DNA from: Trinickia acidisoli
GTDB lineage: Bacteria; Pseudomonadota; Gammaproteobacteria; Burkholderiales; Burkholderiaceae
NCBI RefSeq assembly: GCF_017315725.1
Contig: NZ_JAFLRG010000001.1
Coordinates: 3,596,001 to 3,660,000, forward strand
Direction: 5' to 3'
Length of the DNA stretch: 64,000 bases
Shown here: one piece after another, positions 8,230 to 15,947 of the stretch
Numbering within the stretch: position 1 is the stretch's first letter
Layout of the letters: each line of letters starts with the position of its first letter
The notes under the pieces: generated by a model
Told to the model about the DNA's origin: nothing
What the model saw: the letters and a program-made list of their open reading frames with translations, nothing else
The model's database searches: none
Position numbers and translations under genes: made by a program

Positions 8230-9042
8230 TTAGAACGAAGGCACCATCGCGCCTTTGAATTGCGTGTTGATGAAGTTGCGCACTTCTTGCGAGTGGTAAG
8301 CGGTCACGAGCTTCTTGACCCACGGCTTGCCCTTGTCCTGCGTGCGCACGGCGATCAAGTTCGCGTAAGGACTATGGACGTCTTCGCGCGCGATCGCATC
8401 CTTCGTCGGTTGCAGGCCCGCCGACAACGCATAGTTCGTATTGATCACTGCGGCGTCGACGTCGCCGAGCGAGCGCGGCAATTGCGCGGCATCGAGCTCC
8501 AACAGTTTGAGCTTCTTCGGATTGTCCGCGACGTCGAGCGTCGTTGCGTTGTTGCCGTTCGTGCCGGCGCCAGCCTTCAGCTTGAGGAGCCCTTGTGCTT
8601 GCAAGAGCAGCAGCGCACGGTTTTCGTTCGAGGGGTCGTTGGGAATCGCAACCTTCGCACCCTGCGGCAGATCCTTCACCGATTTGAGCTTCTTCGAATA
8701 GAGGCCGATCGGCGAGATGTAAGTAAGACCAACGCTGACGATCTTGTAGCCGCGCTGCTTCACTTGGCCGTCGAGATAGGGCTCGTGCTGGAAGCTGTTC
8801 GCGTCGAGGTCGCCCGCATCGAGGGCCGCGTTCGGCTGGACGTAGTCGTTGAACGTGATGACCTTGACGTCGAGTCCTTCGCGCTTCGCCACCTTCTGCA
8901 CGACGGCCCATGTTTGCTCGTCGGGGCCCGCGATCGTGCCGACCTTGATGACCTGATTCTGCGCATGCGCGCCCGAGCCGATAGCGAACGCAACCGTTGC
9001 TGCGATGGACGAGAGGAGCTTGAATAGCGTTCTGTGTCGCAT
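8230..9042 (-). CDS. metQ: MetQ-type methionine ABC transporter binding protein
   Basis: Periplasmic substrate-binding protein of the NlpA/MetQ family, expected to deliver D/L-methionine to a MetNI transporter. A 27-residue signal peptide ends in GAHA before QNQVIKVGTIAG. There is no lipobox cysteine, so it appears to be soluble rather than a lipoprotein. Family marks include FNDYVQPNAALDAGDLDANSFQHEPYL and the PNDPSNENRALLLLQ segment. The ATG at 9042 places the signal peptide at the N terminus; the longer frame adds 36 residues without sense. Length is 270 residues. No metN or metI gene is adjacent, so it is an orphan in this window and must use a transporter encoded elsewhere. Substrate is inferred from family. 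Confidence 0.88.
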   Translation of the reverse strand: MRHRTLFKLLSSIAATVAFAIGSGAHAQNQVIKVGTIAGPDEQTWAVVQKVAKREGLDVKVITFNDYVQPNAALDAGDLDANSFQHEPYLDGQVKQRGYKIVSVGLTYISPIGLYSKKLKSVKDLPQGAKVAIPNDPSNENRALLLLQAQGLLKLKAGAGTNGNNATTLDVADNPKKLKLLELDAAQLPRSLGDVDAAVINTNYALSAGLQPTKDAIAREDVHSPYANLIAVRTQDKGKPWVKKLVTAYHSQEVRNFINTQFKGAMVPSF

Positions 9043-9272
9043 AAGTTCTCGATTCTTTATAGGGAAAATAAGGAGACGATTCGATGGTGTCATAGCGATC
9101 GAGCAAACGGAAATACGTTGATCGCATATCGATATTCCACGACGCGGCACGGCGCGAATCGCCGTCGAGATCGGTCGCAGCGGGCAATTAAATTAGGAGT
9201 GCGAACTAATTGCGCGAAGATGAAAATCGGACTACCGAATTGCTTCGGAGTCCGAACGAATTGCCGGGAAAA

Positions 9273-9884
9273 TTAATCGAGCAGAAGCTTGAGATCGTGA
9301 ACCCACGGCTGCACGCCCTGCCCGTCGCGGGCGAACAAGCGCAGCTTGCCGGACGGATCGAATACGTAACTCGCCGCGGTGTGGTTCATCGTATAGCTGT
9401 CGGGCGTCGAGCCCGGCACCTTCGCGTAATAGACGCGAAAATCCTTCGCGACCTTTGCGAGTTGCGCGTCGTCGGGCCGCAAGCCGACGAACGAAGGATT
9501 GAAGGCGTGCACGTATTGCGAAAGCACTTGCGGCGTGTCGCGCGCGGGGTCGACCGTCACGAACAGCACCTGCACGCGCTTGGCCTCGGGGCCGAGTTGC
9601 TGCATCGCTTGCGCGAGTTCGGCCATCGTCGTCGGGCAGACGTCGGGGCAATGCGTGTAGCCGAAAAACAGCACGACGGCCTTGCCTTTGTAATCGGCGA
9701 TCGTATGAATCTTGCCGTCCGTATCCGGCAGCGAGAAATCGGCGCCGAACTGCGTGTTGCCCGTCAAATCCAGGTTCTGGAACGCCGGCTCGCTCTTACC
9801 GCAACCGGCGGCGATCAGCGTCACGCCAACTAGGCACGCAGCGAGAAACGTGCGCGCAACGCGCATCAGCGGAAGCTTGGCCAT
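9273..9884 (-). CDS. SCO1/SenC family copper chaperone lipoprotein
   Basis: Helps insert copper into the CuA centre of cytochrome c oxidase subunit II. Residues 1-28 are a lipoprotein signal ending in LIAAGC (C28). The thioredoxin-like domain carries the copper-binding C79-x3-C83 in THCPDVCP and a later conserved His in TMNHTAASYV. The ATG at 9884 is chosen because it gives a proper lipoprotein signal and lies 8 bases after the ctaB stop; an internal ATG 18 bases on is possible. It is the last gene of the heme A and oxidase assembly operon. Length, 203 residues, is typical. Confidence 0.92.
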   Translation of the reverse strand: MAKLPLMRVARTFLAACLVGVTLIAAGCGKSEPAFQNLDLTGNTQFGADFSLPDTDGKIHTIADYKGKAVVLFFGYTHCPDVCPTTMAELAQAMQQLGPEAKRVQVLFVTVDPARDTPQVLSQYVHAFNPSFVGLRPDDAQLAKVAKDFRVYYAKVPGSTPDSYTMNHTAASYVFDPSGKLRLFARDGQGVQPWVHDLKLLLD

Positions 9885-9892
9885 GAGGTGGG

Positions 9893-10798
9893 TCAAAAGC
9901 GGATCAGCGCGTGCGTGTAGTGGTCGACGAGCAGCGCGGCGAACAGCAGCGACAAATAGATGATGGAGTAGCGGAAGGTCTTGCGCGCGAGCGCATCGGA
10001 GTACTCGCGATAGATCTTCCACGCGTAGCCGAGGAACACGGCACCGAGCAAGACCGCCGACACGAGGTACACGAGCCCGCTCATGCGCGAGATGAACGGC
10101 ATCAGCGTGACCGCGAACAAGATCACGGTGTAGAGCAAGATATGCAAGCGCGTGTATTGCTCGCCGTGCGTGTTCGGCAGCATCGGCAGACCGGCGTTCT
10201 CGTAATCCTTGCGGCGATAGAGCGCGAGCGACCAAAAGTGCGGCGGCGTCCACACGAAGATGATGAGCACGAGGATCCACGCGTCGCCGGGCAAGGCGCC
10301 CGTCACCGCGGCCCAACCAAGCGCCGGCGGCATCGCGCCCGAGGCGCCGCCGATGACGATGTTTTGCGGCGTGAACGGCTTGAGCAGCAACGTGTAGATG
10401 ACGGCATAACCGACGAACGTGGCAAACGTGAGCCACATCGTCAAGGCATTGGTGAACGTATAGAGCGTCCACATACCGAGGCCGCCCAGCACCGCCGAGA
10501 ACAGCAGAATCTGCGCGCTCGTAATCTCGCCGCGCGCCGACGGACGCCACGCCGTACGGCGCATCATCGCATCGACCTTTTGCTCGACGAGGCAGTTGAT
10601 CGCGAAGGCGGCGCCGGCTGTCAGCCAGATGCCGACGGTGCCGCCGATCAACACTTTCCAAGGCACCATGCCCGGCGTTGCCAAGAACATGCCGATCACC
10701 GCGCAAAACACGGCAAGCTGCGTCACGCGCGGCTTCGTGAGGGCGAGATACTGGGAGATTCGGGAGCCGGGATGGCGAAATAGTGTCGTGCTTTCCAT
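9893..10798 (-). CDS. ctaB: Protoheme IX farnesyltransferase (heme O synthase)
   Basis: Membrane enzyme of the UbiA superfamily that adds farnesyl diphosphate to heme b to form heme O. The 301-residue sequence has about eight to nine hydrophobic segments, begins with the usual TKPRVT motif (22-27), and has the Asp-containing polar loop around [19 protein letters not shown]. It starts 4 bases after the ctaA stop and ends 8 bases before the SCO gene, so the three are co-transcribed. Also named cyoE in other systems. Assignment is firm. Confidence 0.95.
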   Translation of the reverse strand: MESTTLFRHPGSRISQYLALTKPRVTQLAVFCAVIGMFLATPGMVPWKVLIGGTVGIWLTAGAAFAINCLVEQKVDAMMRRTAWRPSARGEITSAQILLFSAVLGGLGMWTLYTFTNALTMWLTFATFVGYAVIYTLLLKPFTPQNIVIGGASGAMPPALGWAAVTGALPGDAWILVLIIFVWTPPHFWSLALYRRKDYENAGLPMLPNTHGEQYTRLHILLYTVILFAVTLMPFISRMSGLVYLVSAVLLGAVFLGYAWKIYREYSDALARKTFRYSIIYLSLLFAALLVDHYTHALIRF

Positions 10799-10802
10799 GG
10801 GA

Positions 10803-11912
10803 TCACGCGGGTGCGGCTTCGTGCGGCGAAACGGCGGCGCGGCGAAGTCGGCTGGAAGCGGTTCGAAAGTTTAGCACAACGACGAGCAGCAGCAGGACCG
10901 CCGCGCCGCCGTTGTGCGCGACGGCGATCGGCAGCGGCCACTGCAAGACGATGTTCGACAGGCCCGTCGCGAACTGCAGCGCGAGCACGATCAGCACGCC
11001 CGTTGCCGGGCGGCGCAGCGATTCGAAGCGGCGCATCTTCCATGCCAGGCCGGCGAGGTACGCGATGACGACCAGGGCGAACGTGCGGTGCGTCCAGTGA
11101 ATCGCCACGAGCGCATCTTGCGTGATGACCTCGCCGTCGCCCGTCATGCCGAGCGCGCGCCAGAGATGAAACCCTTGCGCGAAATTCATCGGGGGCAGCC
11201 AGTGGCCGTTGCAAGTCGGGAAATCGGTGCAGGCGAGCACCGCGTAATTCGTGCTCACCCAACCGCCGAGCGCAATCTGGATGACGAGCAGCACGAGCGC
11301 CGCGAGCGCCGCCACGCGATAGCGCGCGATTTCGGGCTCGTAGGCCGGCTGCGGCGTCAGCCGCGCGGCGAACCAAGCGAGCGTGCCGAGCAGCGTCAAC
11401 CCGAGCAGCAGGTGGGTCGTGACGATCACGGGCTGCAGCCTCAACGTCACGGTCCATGCGCCGAACGCGCCTTGCACGACGATCAGCAGCAGCAGCGCAG
11501 TCGGCCACCACGGCGAGACGTGCAGCGCTTTGCGCTTGATGCGCGCAACCCATGCGCTGGCGGTTTGCGCGATGATGAGCACGCCCAGTGCCATCGCGAA
11601 GTAGCGATGCGTCATTTCGATCCACGCCTTCACCATGCTGACGGGCCCGCTCGGCATGGCCGCATGCGCGGCCGCGATCTGCGCGTGCGCGAGGAACGGC
11701 GAGGCCGTGCCGTAGCACCCGGGCCAGTCGGGGCAGCCGAGGCCCGAATCGGTCAGACGCGTGAAGCCGCCGAACATGATCAGGTCGAGCGTCAGAAACG
11801 TCGTGACCCAGACGAGCTTGCGAAATTTATCGTCGCTCCCCTTGATCCAGACGTAGCTCAGTGGAAGCAGCGCGATGCAAAACCCCCTCGCACCCAATTG
11901 CAGCCAAAACAT
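10803..11912 (-). CDS. ctaA: Heme A synthase (COX15/CtaA)
   Basis: Integral membrane monooxygenase that oxidises heme O to heme A for cytochrome aa3. It has about eight membrane segments in a 369-residue protein, with conserved heme-ligand histidines in the EMTHRYFAM segment, in the VVTTHLLLG segment and in the HWTHRTFA segment. The [19 protein letters not shown] stretch near the N terminus, with paired cysteines, is a hallmark of the family. It lies 31 bases after a SCO-like gene and 4 bases before ctaB. Assignment is firm. Confidence 0.95.
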   Translation of the reverse strand: MFWLQLGARGFCIALLPLSYVWIKGSDDKFRKLVWVTTFLTLDLIMFGGFTRLTDSGLGCPDWPGCYGTASPFLAHAQIAAAHAAMPSGPVSMVKAWIEMTHRYFAMALGVLIIAQTASAWVARIKRKALHVSPWWPTALLLLIVVQGAFGAWTVTLRLQPVIVTTHLLLGLTLLGTLAWFAARLTPQPAYEPEIARYRVAALAALVLLVIQIALGGWVSTNYAVLACTDFPTCNGHWLPPMNFAQGFHLWRALGMTGDGEVITQDALVAIHWTHRTFALVVIAYLAGLAWKMRRFESLRRPATGVLIVLALQFATGLSNIVLQWPLPIAVAHNGGAAVLLLLVVVLNFRTASSRLRRAAVSPHEAAPA

Positions 11913-11943
11913 CGATTACCCTCCAACCAATCTGCAGCGTGCG

Positions 11944-12612
11944 TCAGCCGATACTCGACCACGACAGGAGCCTACTGACGTCGCCCTTGATCTTGCTCGG
12001 ATTCGGGTTCTTCGGAAACCGCATCATCAGGTTGCCGTTCGGATCGACGAGATAGATGTGATCGACGTCGCTCGTCCCCGCATCCGCCGGCAGCCATGCG
12101 CTCAGCGCCGCCGGATCGGCGATCAGCTTGCGCGTGTCGGGATAGGCGCGCTCGATCGCGTCGGGCACGGCGCCGGCGTCGGTGCGCAGCCAAACCGTGA
12201 CGACACGCTCGCGTTCGCCCCCCTGCGTCGCGCGGATCTGGCGCATGAAGTAGAGCTTGGTCGCGCAGGCTTGGCCGCAAGCGCTGGCGTCGACGCTGAT
12301 CATGAGCCAACGCCCTCGCAGCGACGCGAGCGGCATCGGCTTGCCCGCTTCGTCCTTGACGATGAGCGCGTCCGAAATGGGGCGCTGCGGCTCGATCAGC
12401 GTGCCGTAATTCGTCGTCCCGCCCTTCGGCTTGAACACGTAAAACGTCAGATACGAAGCGATGACGGGTGCCGCGCACATGATCGCAATCATGAGCACGA
12501 CCCACCGCCCGCGCGTCCAAGAGCCGCGCGCGGCGGCTTGTACGGGCGATGCGGATGCGGCGCGGCCTTGATCGGCGGCGCCGCTGCGCTCGCGTGAACC
12601 TTTAGATGACAT
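11944..12612 (-). CDS. Membrane-anchored SCO-like protein in the oxidase cluster
   Basis: A 222-residue protein with one membrane segment (about 33-55) and an outer thioredoxin-like domain. The domain holds a C-x3-C motif in SACGQACA, as in SCO copper chaperones, followed by an LVDPNGNLMMRFPKNPNPSK segment resembling the end of SCO-type folds. The ATG at 12612 is used, with GAGGGAG about 13 bases upstream; the longer frame runs into SURF1. It lies between SURF1 (19 bp) and ctaA (31 bp), so a role in oxidase assembly is likely. Whether it binds copper or only acts as a thiol reductant is not shown; no close named homologue is recalled. Confidence 0.82.
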   Translation of the reverse strand: MSSKGSRERSGAADQGRAASASPVQAAARGSWTRGRWVVLMIAIMCAAPVIASYLTFYVFKPKGGTTNYGTLIEPQRPISDALIVKDEAGKPMPLASLRGRWLMISVDASACGQACATKLYFMRQIRATQGGERERVVTVWLRTDAGAVPDAIERAYPDTRKLIADPAALSAWLPADAGTSDVDHIYLVDPNGNLMMRFPKNPNPSKIKGDVSRLLSWSSIG

Positions 12613-12631
12613 CGACAAGCCCAACTCCCTC

Positions 12632-13336
12632 TCAAATTCCCTTTTTCGCGGCCCGTCTGGCCGCGTACAAGCCGAAGCCCAAGGCCGCGGCGGCCATGCC
12701 CCACCACTGGAACATGTAGCCGTAATTGGTGTCGACGCCCGTCGTCGGCGCAGGCCAGTCGCGCACGAGCGCGTCGCCGTCGTCGCTTGTCTGCTGAACC
12801 ACGAACGGCTGCAGCGCCAATCCCGTTTCGGACGCGAACGCGGCGACGTCGAGATTTTGCCGAATCTGCTGATGCGGCGCGGAGCCGCCTTGGCCGAGTT
12901 CGAACGCGCGCGATGCGTTGGCGCGGGCGATGCCCTCGATCGCGACCTCGCCCGTCGGGGTGCGATACGGCGCCATCGCCGTGCGCACGTCGGCATTGCG
13001 CGGCAGCCAGCCTCGATTGACGAGGACATAGCCTCCGCCCGTCAACTCGAGCGGCATCACGACGTAGAAACCGGGCTGGTCTTGGTACGGACGATTGTCG
13101 AGATAAACGACGTGAGCAGGCATGAAGCGACCGACGGCCCGCACCCGATGATATTCGATCGACGCGAGCGGGATCGGCTGCGCGCCGACCGATCGGGCCG
13201 GCGCGTGCTCATATCGTTCGATCTGCGCCTGCAGCGCTTCCTTTTGATGCGCGCGGTCGCGCTGCCAAAAGCCGAGCCGAATCGTCACGGCCATCACGAA
13301 CAGGATCAGCAGGGCGGGTACGAGGCGGATTTTCAT
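12632..13336 (-). CDS. SURF1 family cytochrome oxidase assembly protein
   Basis: Inner-membrane protein that supports heme A delivery to subunit I of cytochrome oxidase. It has the family layout: a first membrane helix (about 5-24), a large outer domain with YLDNRPYQDQPGFYVVMPL and VLVNRGWLPR, and a second helix near the end following the NYGYMFQWWG motif. The ATG at 13336 gives 234 residues; the longer frame adds unrelated upstream sequence. It heads the SURF1, SCO-like, ctaA, ctaB, SCO operon and is divergent from the twin-TM gene. Confidence 0.93.
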   Translation of the reverse strand: MKIRLVPALLILFVMAVTIRLGFWQRDRAHQKEALQAQIERYEHAPARSVGAQPIPLASIEYHRVRAVGRFMPAHVVYLDNRPYQDQPGFYVVMPLELTGGGYVLVNRGWLPRNADVRTAMAPYRTPTGEVAIEGIARANASRAFELGQGGSAPHQQIRQNLDVAAFASETGLALQPFVVQQTSDDGDALVRDWPAPTTGVDTNYGYMFQWWGMAAAALGFGLYAARRAAKKGI

Positions 13337-13470
13337 ATCAAACGGACCAGGGCGAAGGCAGTTGTGCCCGAATAAGCGCCCTTCCGCCCTCCCGCCGTGC
13401 GTGCGAGCCGGACGTCGGTGCGATAATTGCATTCATTGCTACACGTCGATTCCGAATATCGGTTGATTCC

Positions 13471-13680
13471 ATGCACATTCTCGTTGCCGTCGCCTTCATC
13501 CTCATCATCGCCAGCATGATTTCGGCCCTGTACTTCATGATGCACGACCGCGGCAAGTCCAAGCGGATGGTCTGGTCGCTCGCCACACGCGTCGGGCTGT
13601 CGATCTCGCTATTCCTCTTCCTCTGGCTCGCGCATTGGCTAGGCTGGCTTCAATACAGCCACGTGCCGCTGGGCCGCTGA
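13471..13680 (+). CDS. Twin transmembrane protein (DUF2909-like)
   Basis: A 69-residue protein made almost entirely of two hydrophobic helices (about 3-22 and 39-58) joined by the short charged loop HDRGKSKRM. This matches the small twin transmembrane protein that commonly sits inside betaproteobacterial cytochrome oxidase clusters. It is divergent from SURF1 (134 bp) and convergent with subunit III (175 bp). Its role is unknown; association with oxidase assembly is inferred from place alone. Confidence 0.85.
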   Translation: MHILVAVAFILIIASMISALYFMMHDRGKSKRMVWSLATRVGLSISLFLFLWLAHWLGWLQYSHVPLGR

Positions 13681-13731
13681 GCAATCCGCTCGATGCTGCG
13701 GCACATTGCCGCAGCACTCCCACTGAAAACA

Positions 13732-13763
13732 CAAACGCCGCCTCGATCGACTCGAAGGCGGCG
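13732..13763 (-). terminator. Terminator after ctaE
   Basis: An 8-bp stem (13736-13743 paired with 13756-13763) is followed on the minus strand by TTTGTGTTTT. It lies about 90 bases downstream of the subunit III stop and in the convergent gap with the twin-TM gene. Confidence 0.65.
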
Positions 13764-13855
13764 CATCGATACGGCTACTTCATCTCGGCCGCATCGCGCC
13801 GATCGGGCGATGCGCCGCAGCCCGCCGCCTGCCGGCAGACGGGCTTCGACTGCAT

Positions 13856-14713
13856 TTACAGCCAGTAGACGACGACGTACAGGCCGAGCCAGACGACGTC
13901 GACGAAGTGCCAGTACCACGCGGCGCCTTCGAACGCGAAGTGGTGATCGGCCGTAAAGTGGCCGCGAATCAGGCGTACGAGAACGACCGTCAGCATCGTA
14001 CCGCCGAGAAACACGTGGAAGCCGTGAAAGCCCGTCAGCAGGAAGAACGTCGAACCGTACACGCCCGAGGCCAGCGTGAGGTTCAGTTCGTTGTACGCGT
14101 GGATGTACTCGAACGCCTGCATGCACAAGAAGCAGAAGCCAAGCACGACCGTCGCGGCCAGCCACGCGATGGTCTTTTTGCGATGGTTGTCACGCAGCGC
14201 GTGGTGCGCCACCGTCAGCGTCGCGCCCGAGCTCAAGAGCAGCGCCGTGTTGATCGTCGGAACGGGCCACGGCACCATCCGCTTGAAGTGGCCGGCTAAC
14301 TGAGCCGGACCTTCGTTCGGCCATACCGCCGTGAAGTCGGGCCAAATGAGCTTGAAATCGAGGCTGCCCAGTTGGTGCATCGCAATCTCGCGCGCGTAGA
14401 AGAGCGCACCGAAGAAAGCACCGAAGAACATGACTTCGGAGAAGATGAACCAGCTCATGCTCCAGCGGTACGACGTGTCGACGCGCTTGCCGTACATGCC
14501 GCTCTCCGATTCGGAGATGGCATCGCCGAACCAGTGCCACAGCACGAACAGCAGCCACAGCAGGCCGGCGAACAGCGTGTACGGAGCCCACGACGTGTCG
14601 TTGATCCACAGCCCCAACGATCCGAGCATGACGAAGACGCCGACCGACGCCATGGCCGGGTGCCGAGACGGATTCGGCACGAAGTAATACGGGCTCTCGT
14701 TTTGACCGCTCAT
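13856..14713 (-). CDS. ctaE: Cytochrome c oxidase subunit III
   Basis: Membrane subunit of the aa3-type terminal oxidase. The 285-residue protein has about seven hydrophobic helices and family motifs including the SEVMFFGAFFGALFYAR stretch, the THFLLTGFHGFHV-like segment (here FFLLTGFHGFHVFLGG) and a final AAWYWHFVDVVWL. It follows DUF2970 by 97 bp on the minus strand and ends the subunit part of the cluster. Assignment is firm. Confidence 0.96.
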   Translation of the reverse strand: MSGQNESPYYFVPNPSRHPAMASVGVFVMLGSLGLWINDTSWAPYTLFAGLLWLLFVLWHWFGDAISESESGMYGKRVDTSYRWSMSWFIFSEVMFFGAFFGALFYAREIAMHQLGSLDFKLIWPDFTAVWPNEGPAQLAGHFKRMVPWPVPTINTALLLSSGATLTVAHHALRDNHRKKTIAWLAATVVLGFCFLCMQAFEYIHAYNELNLTLASGVYGSTFFLLTGFHGFHVFLGGTMLTVVLVRLIRGHFTADHHFAFEGAAWYWHFVDVVWLGLYVVVYWL

Positions 14714-14810
14714 TGTTGATTCTCCACTTCAGTCCAGTTATGCACTTAATCGGCGGCGCGTCGATACCGCACCGCTTCTCTTTTCCAGTTGCCTCGCCCG
14801 GCTCTCGCGC

Positions 14811-15005
14811 TCAGTTCACGACCGCATGCACGATCGCGATCAGAATCGCGATGAAGACGGCCGCCGCGATCAGCCCCGCTGCAATCAAATGCAGCGGATT
14901 GAGTTGCATGTCGGCCTCGTGATCGGTTCGGCGACGCACGCCGAAAAACGACCAGAACACCGCCTTCATCGTCCTGGCAAAACTGCTTTTGCCGCTCGAG
15001 GCCAT
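14811..15005 (-). CDS. DUF2970 small membrane protein
   Basis: A 64-residue protein with a basic N terminus (KAVFWSFFGVRRR) and one membrane helix at the end (about 42-62). It matches the DUF2970 family that regularly sits between Cox11 and subunit III in betaproteobacteria. The ATG at 15005 is preferred because GAGAGG stands 7 bases upstream; an ATG 12 bases further up is possible. Function is unknown; an accessory role in oxidase biogenesis is inferred from its conserved place. Confidence 0.82.
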   Translation of the reverse strand: MASSGKSSFARTMKAVFWSFFGVRRRTDHEADMQLNPLHLIAAGLIAAAVFIAILIAIVHAVVN

Positions 15006-15036
15006 CGCCCTCTCCATCGCTCGCCATCCGCTCGTG

Positions 15037-15660
15037 TCAGGCGCCGCTCACGGCCGTGACCGCCCGCTGCGCATCGGCCGTCTTCGTCGCCGCGGCGCTT
15101 GCCGTGCCACCGGCCGGCACGTCGAGCTCGAAAAACGTGTACGACAACGTGATCGTCTTCACGTCGCGCGGCAGCGCCGGATCGACGTAGAAGACCACCG
15201 GCATCTCGCGCGTCTCGTGCGCGGCAAGCGTCTGCTGCGTGAAGCAAAAGCATTCGATCTTCTTGAAGTATTCGATCGCGTGCCCCGGCGCGTAGCTTGG
15301 GATCGCCTGCGCGCGCACCGTGCGGTTCTGTCCGTTCGTCACGCGATACTTCACGACCGTTACTTCTCCCGGATGCACGTCCAGCGCGTTCTGCTCGGGC
15401 TTGAACGCCAGCGCGCCGCGCGCATTCGCGTCGAACTCGATCGACACCGTGCGCGTCGCGTCCACTTGCGTGTTCTTCGCCTCGCCGACCGTCGCATCAC
15501 GCTTGACGAGGTTGTTCACGCCGGTGATTTGGCAAATCGAGCGATAGAGCGGCACGAGCGCGAAGCCGAAACCGAACATGACCGCCGACATGACGACGAG
15601 CTTGATCAGCATCGACCGATTCAGCAATCGATCGGCATCGCGCGGAGCACGCGTCGACAT
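15037..15660 (-). CDS. ctaG: Cytochrome c oxidase assembly protein CtaG (Cox11)
   Basis: Inner-membrane copper chaperone that delivers copper to the CuB site of subunit I. One membrane helix (about 17-38) is followed by a periplasmic immunoglobulin-like domain. The copper motif CFCFTQQ lies in the segment KKIECFCFTQQTLAAHE, and the EMPVVFYVDPALP stretch is characteristic. Length is 207 residues. It follows a 43-residue assembly gene by 30 bp and precedes DUF2970 by 31 bp, all on the minus strand. Assignment is firm. Confidence 0.95.
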   Translation of the reverse strand: MSTRAPRDADRLLNRSMLIKLVVMSAVMFGFGFALVPLYRSICQITGVNNLVKRDATVGEAKNTQVDATRTVSIEFDANARGALAFKPEQNALDVHPGEVTVVKYRVTNGQNRTVRAQAIPSYAPGHAIEYFKKIECFCFTQQTLAAHETREMPVVFYVDPALPRDVKTITLSYTFFELDVPAGGTASAAATKTADAQRAVTAVSGA

Positions 15661-15690
15661 GTTTCCCTCGCTAAACGTCCGACGCTCGGC

Positions 15691-15822
15691 TCAATGAGAC
15701 AGCCACTGCTTCAGAACGAAACCCAGAAAGAAGACGGCTGCGATGGCGAACAGGATCGCGCCGAGCCGCAGGTTGCCGGTGCGCATCTGCTCCGGCGTAC
15801 GTCTTTTTTGTGGGTGGTTCAT
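15691..15822 (-). CDS. 43-residue cytochrome oxidase small assembly protein
   Basis: A short frame from ATG at 15820-15822 to TGA at 15691-15693 encodes 43 residues: a polar, basic start (MNHPQKRRTPEQMR), then one membrane helix (about 19-38) and a short tail ending in QWLSH. This is the size, layout and place of the small oxidase assembly protein found between subunit I and Cox11 in Burkholderiaceae. It lies 125 bp after ctaD and 30 bp before ctaG. No strong ribosome site is visible. It is below the length at which most gene callers report, so it is easily missed. Confidence 0.82.
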   Translation of the reverse strand: MNHPQKRRTPEQMRTGNLRLGAILFAIAAVFFLGFVLKQWLSH

Positions 15823-15892
15823 CTCATGTTTCTTTGCTTGAGGCGGGAGCGGCAGGCCGCCCTCGCCTCGTCTTTCGCGGCCGCGCCGGCCA

Positions 15893-15927
15893 CCGGCCCA
15901 CCCGTGTATTTCGCACGCGTGGGCCGG
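15893..15927 (-). other. Stem-loop between ctaD and the small assembly gene
   Basis: A 9-bp outer stem (15893-15901 with 15919-15927) and an inner 4-bp stem (15903-15906 with 15914-15917) form a long hairpin 21 bases after the ctaD stop. There is no T run, so it is more likely a messenger-stability or processing element than a terminator. Confidence 0.55.
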
Positions 15928-15947
15928 CGACGAGCGGCCGATTCACA

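Noticed and set aside
9043..9272. A riboswitch upstream of metQ
   Set aside because: No SAM-riboswitch-like conserved helices were visible in the leader.
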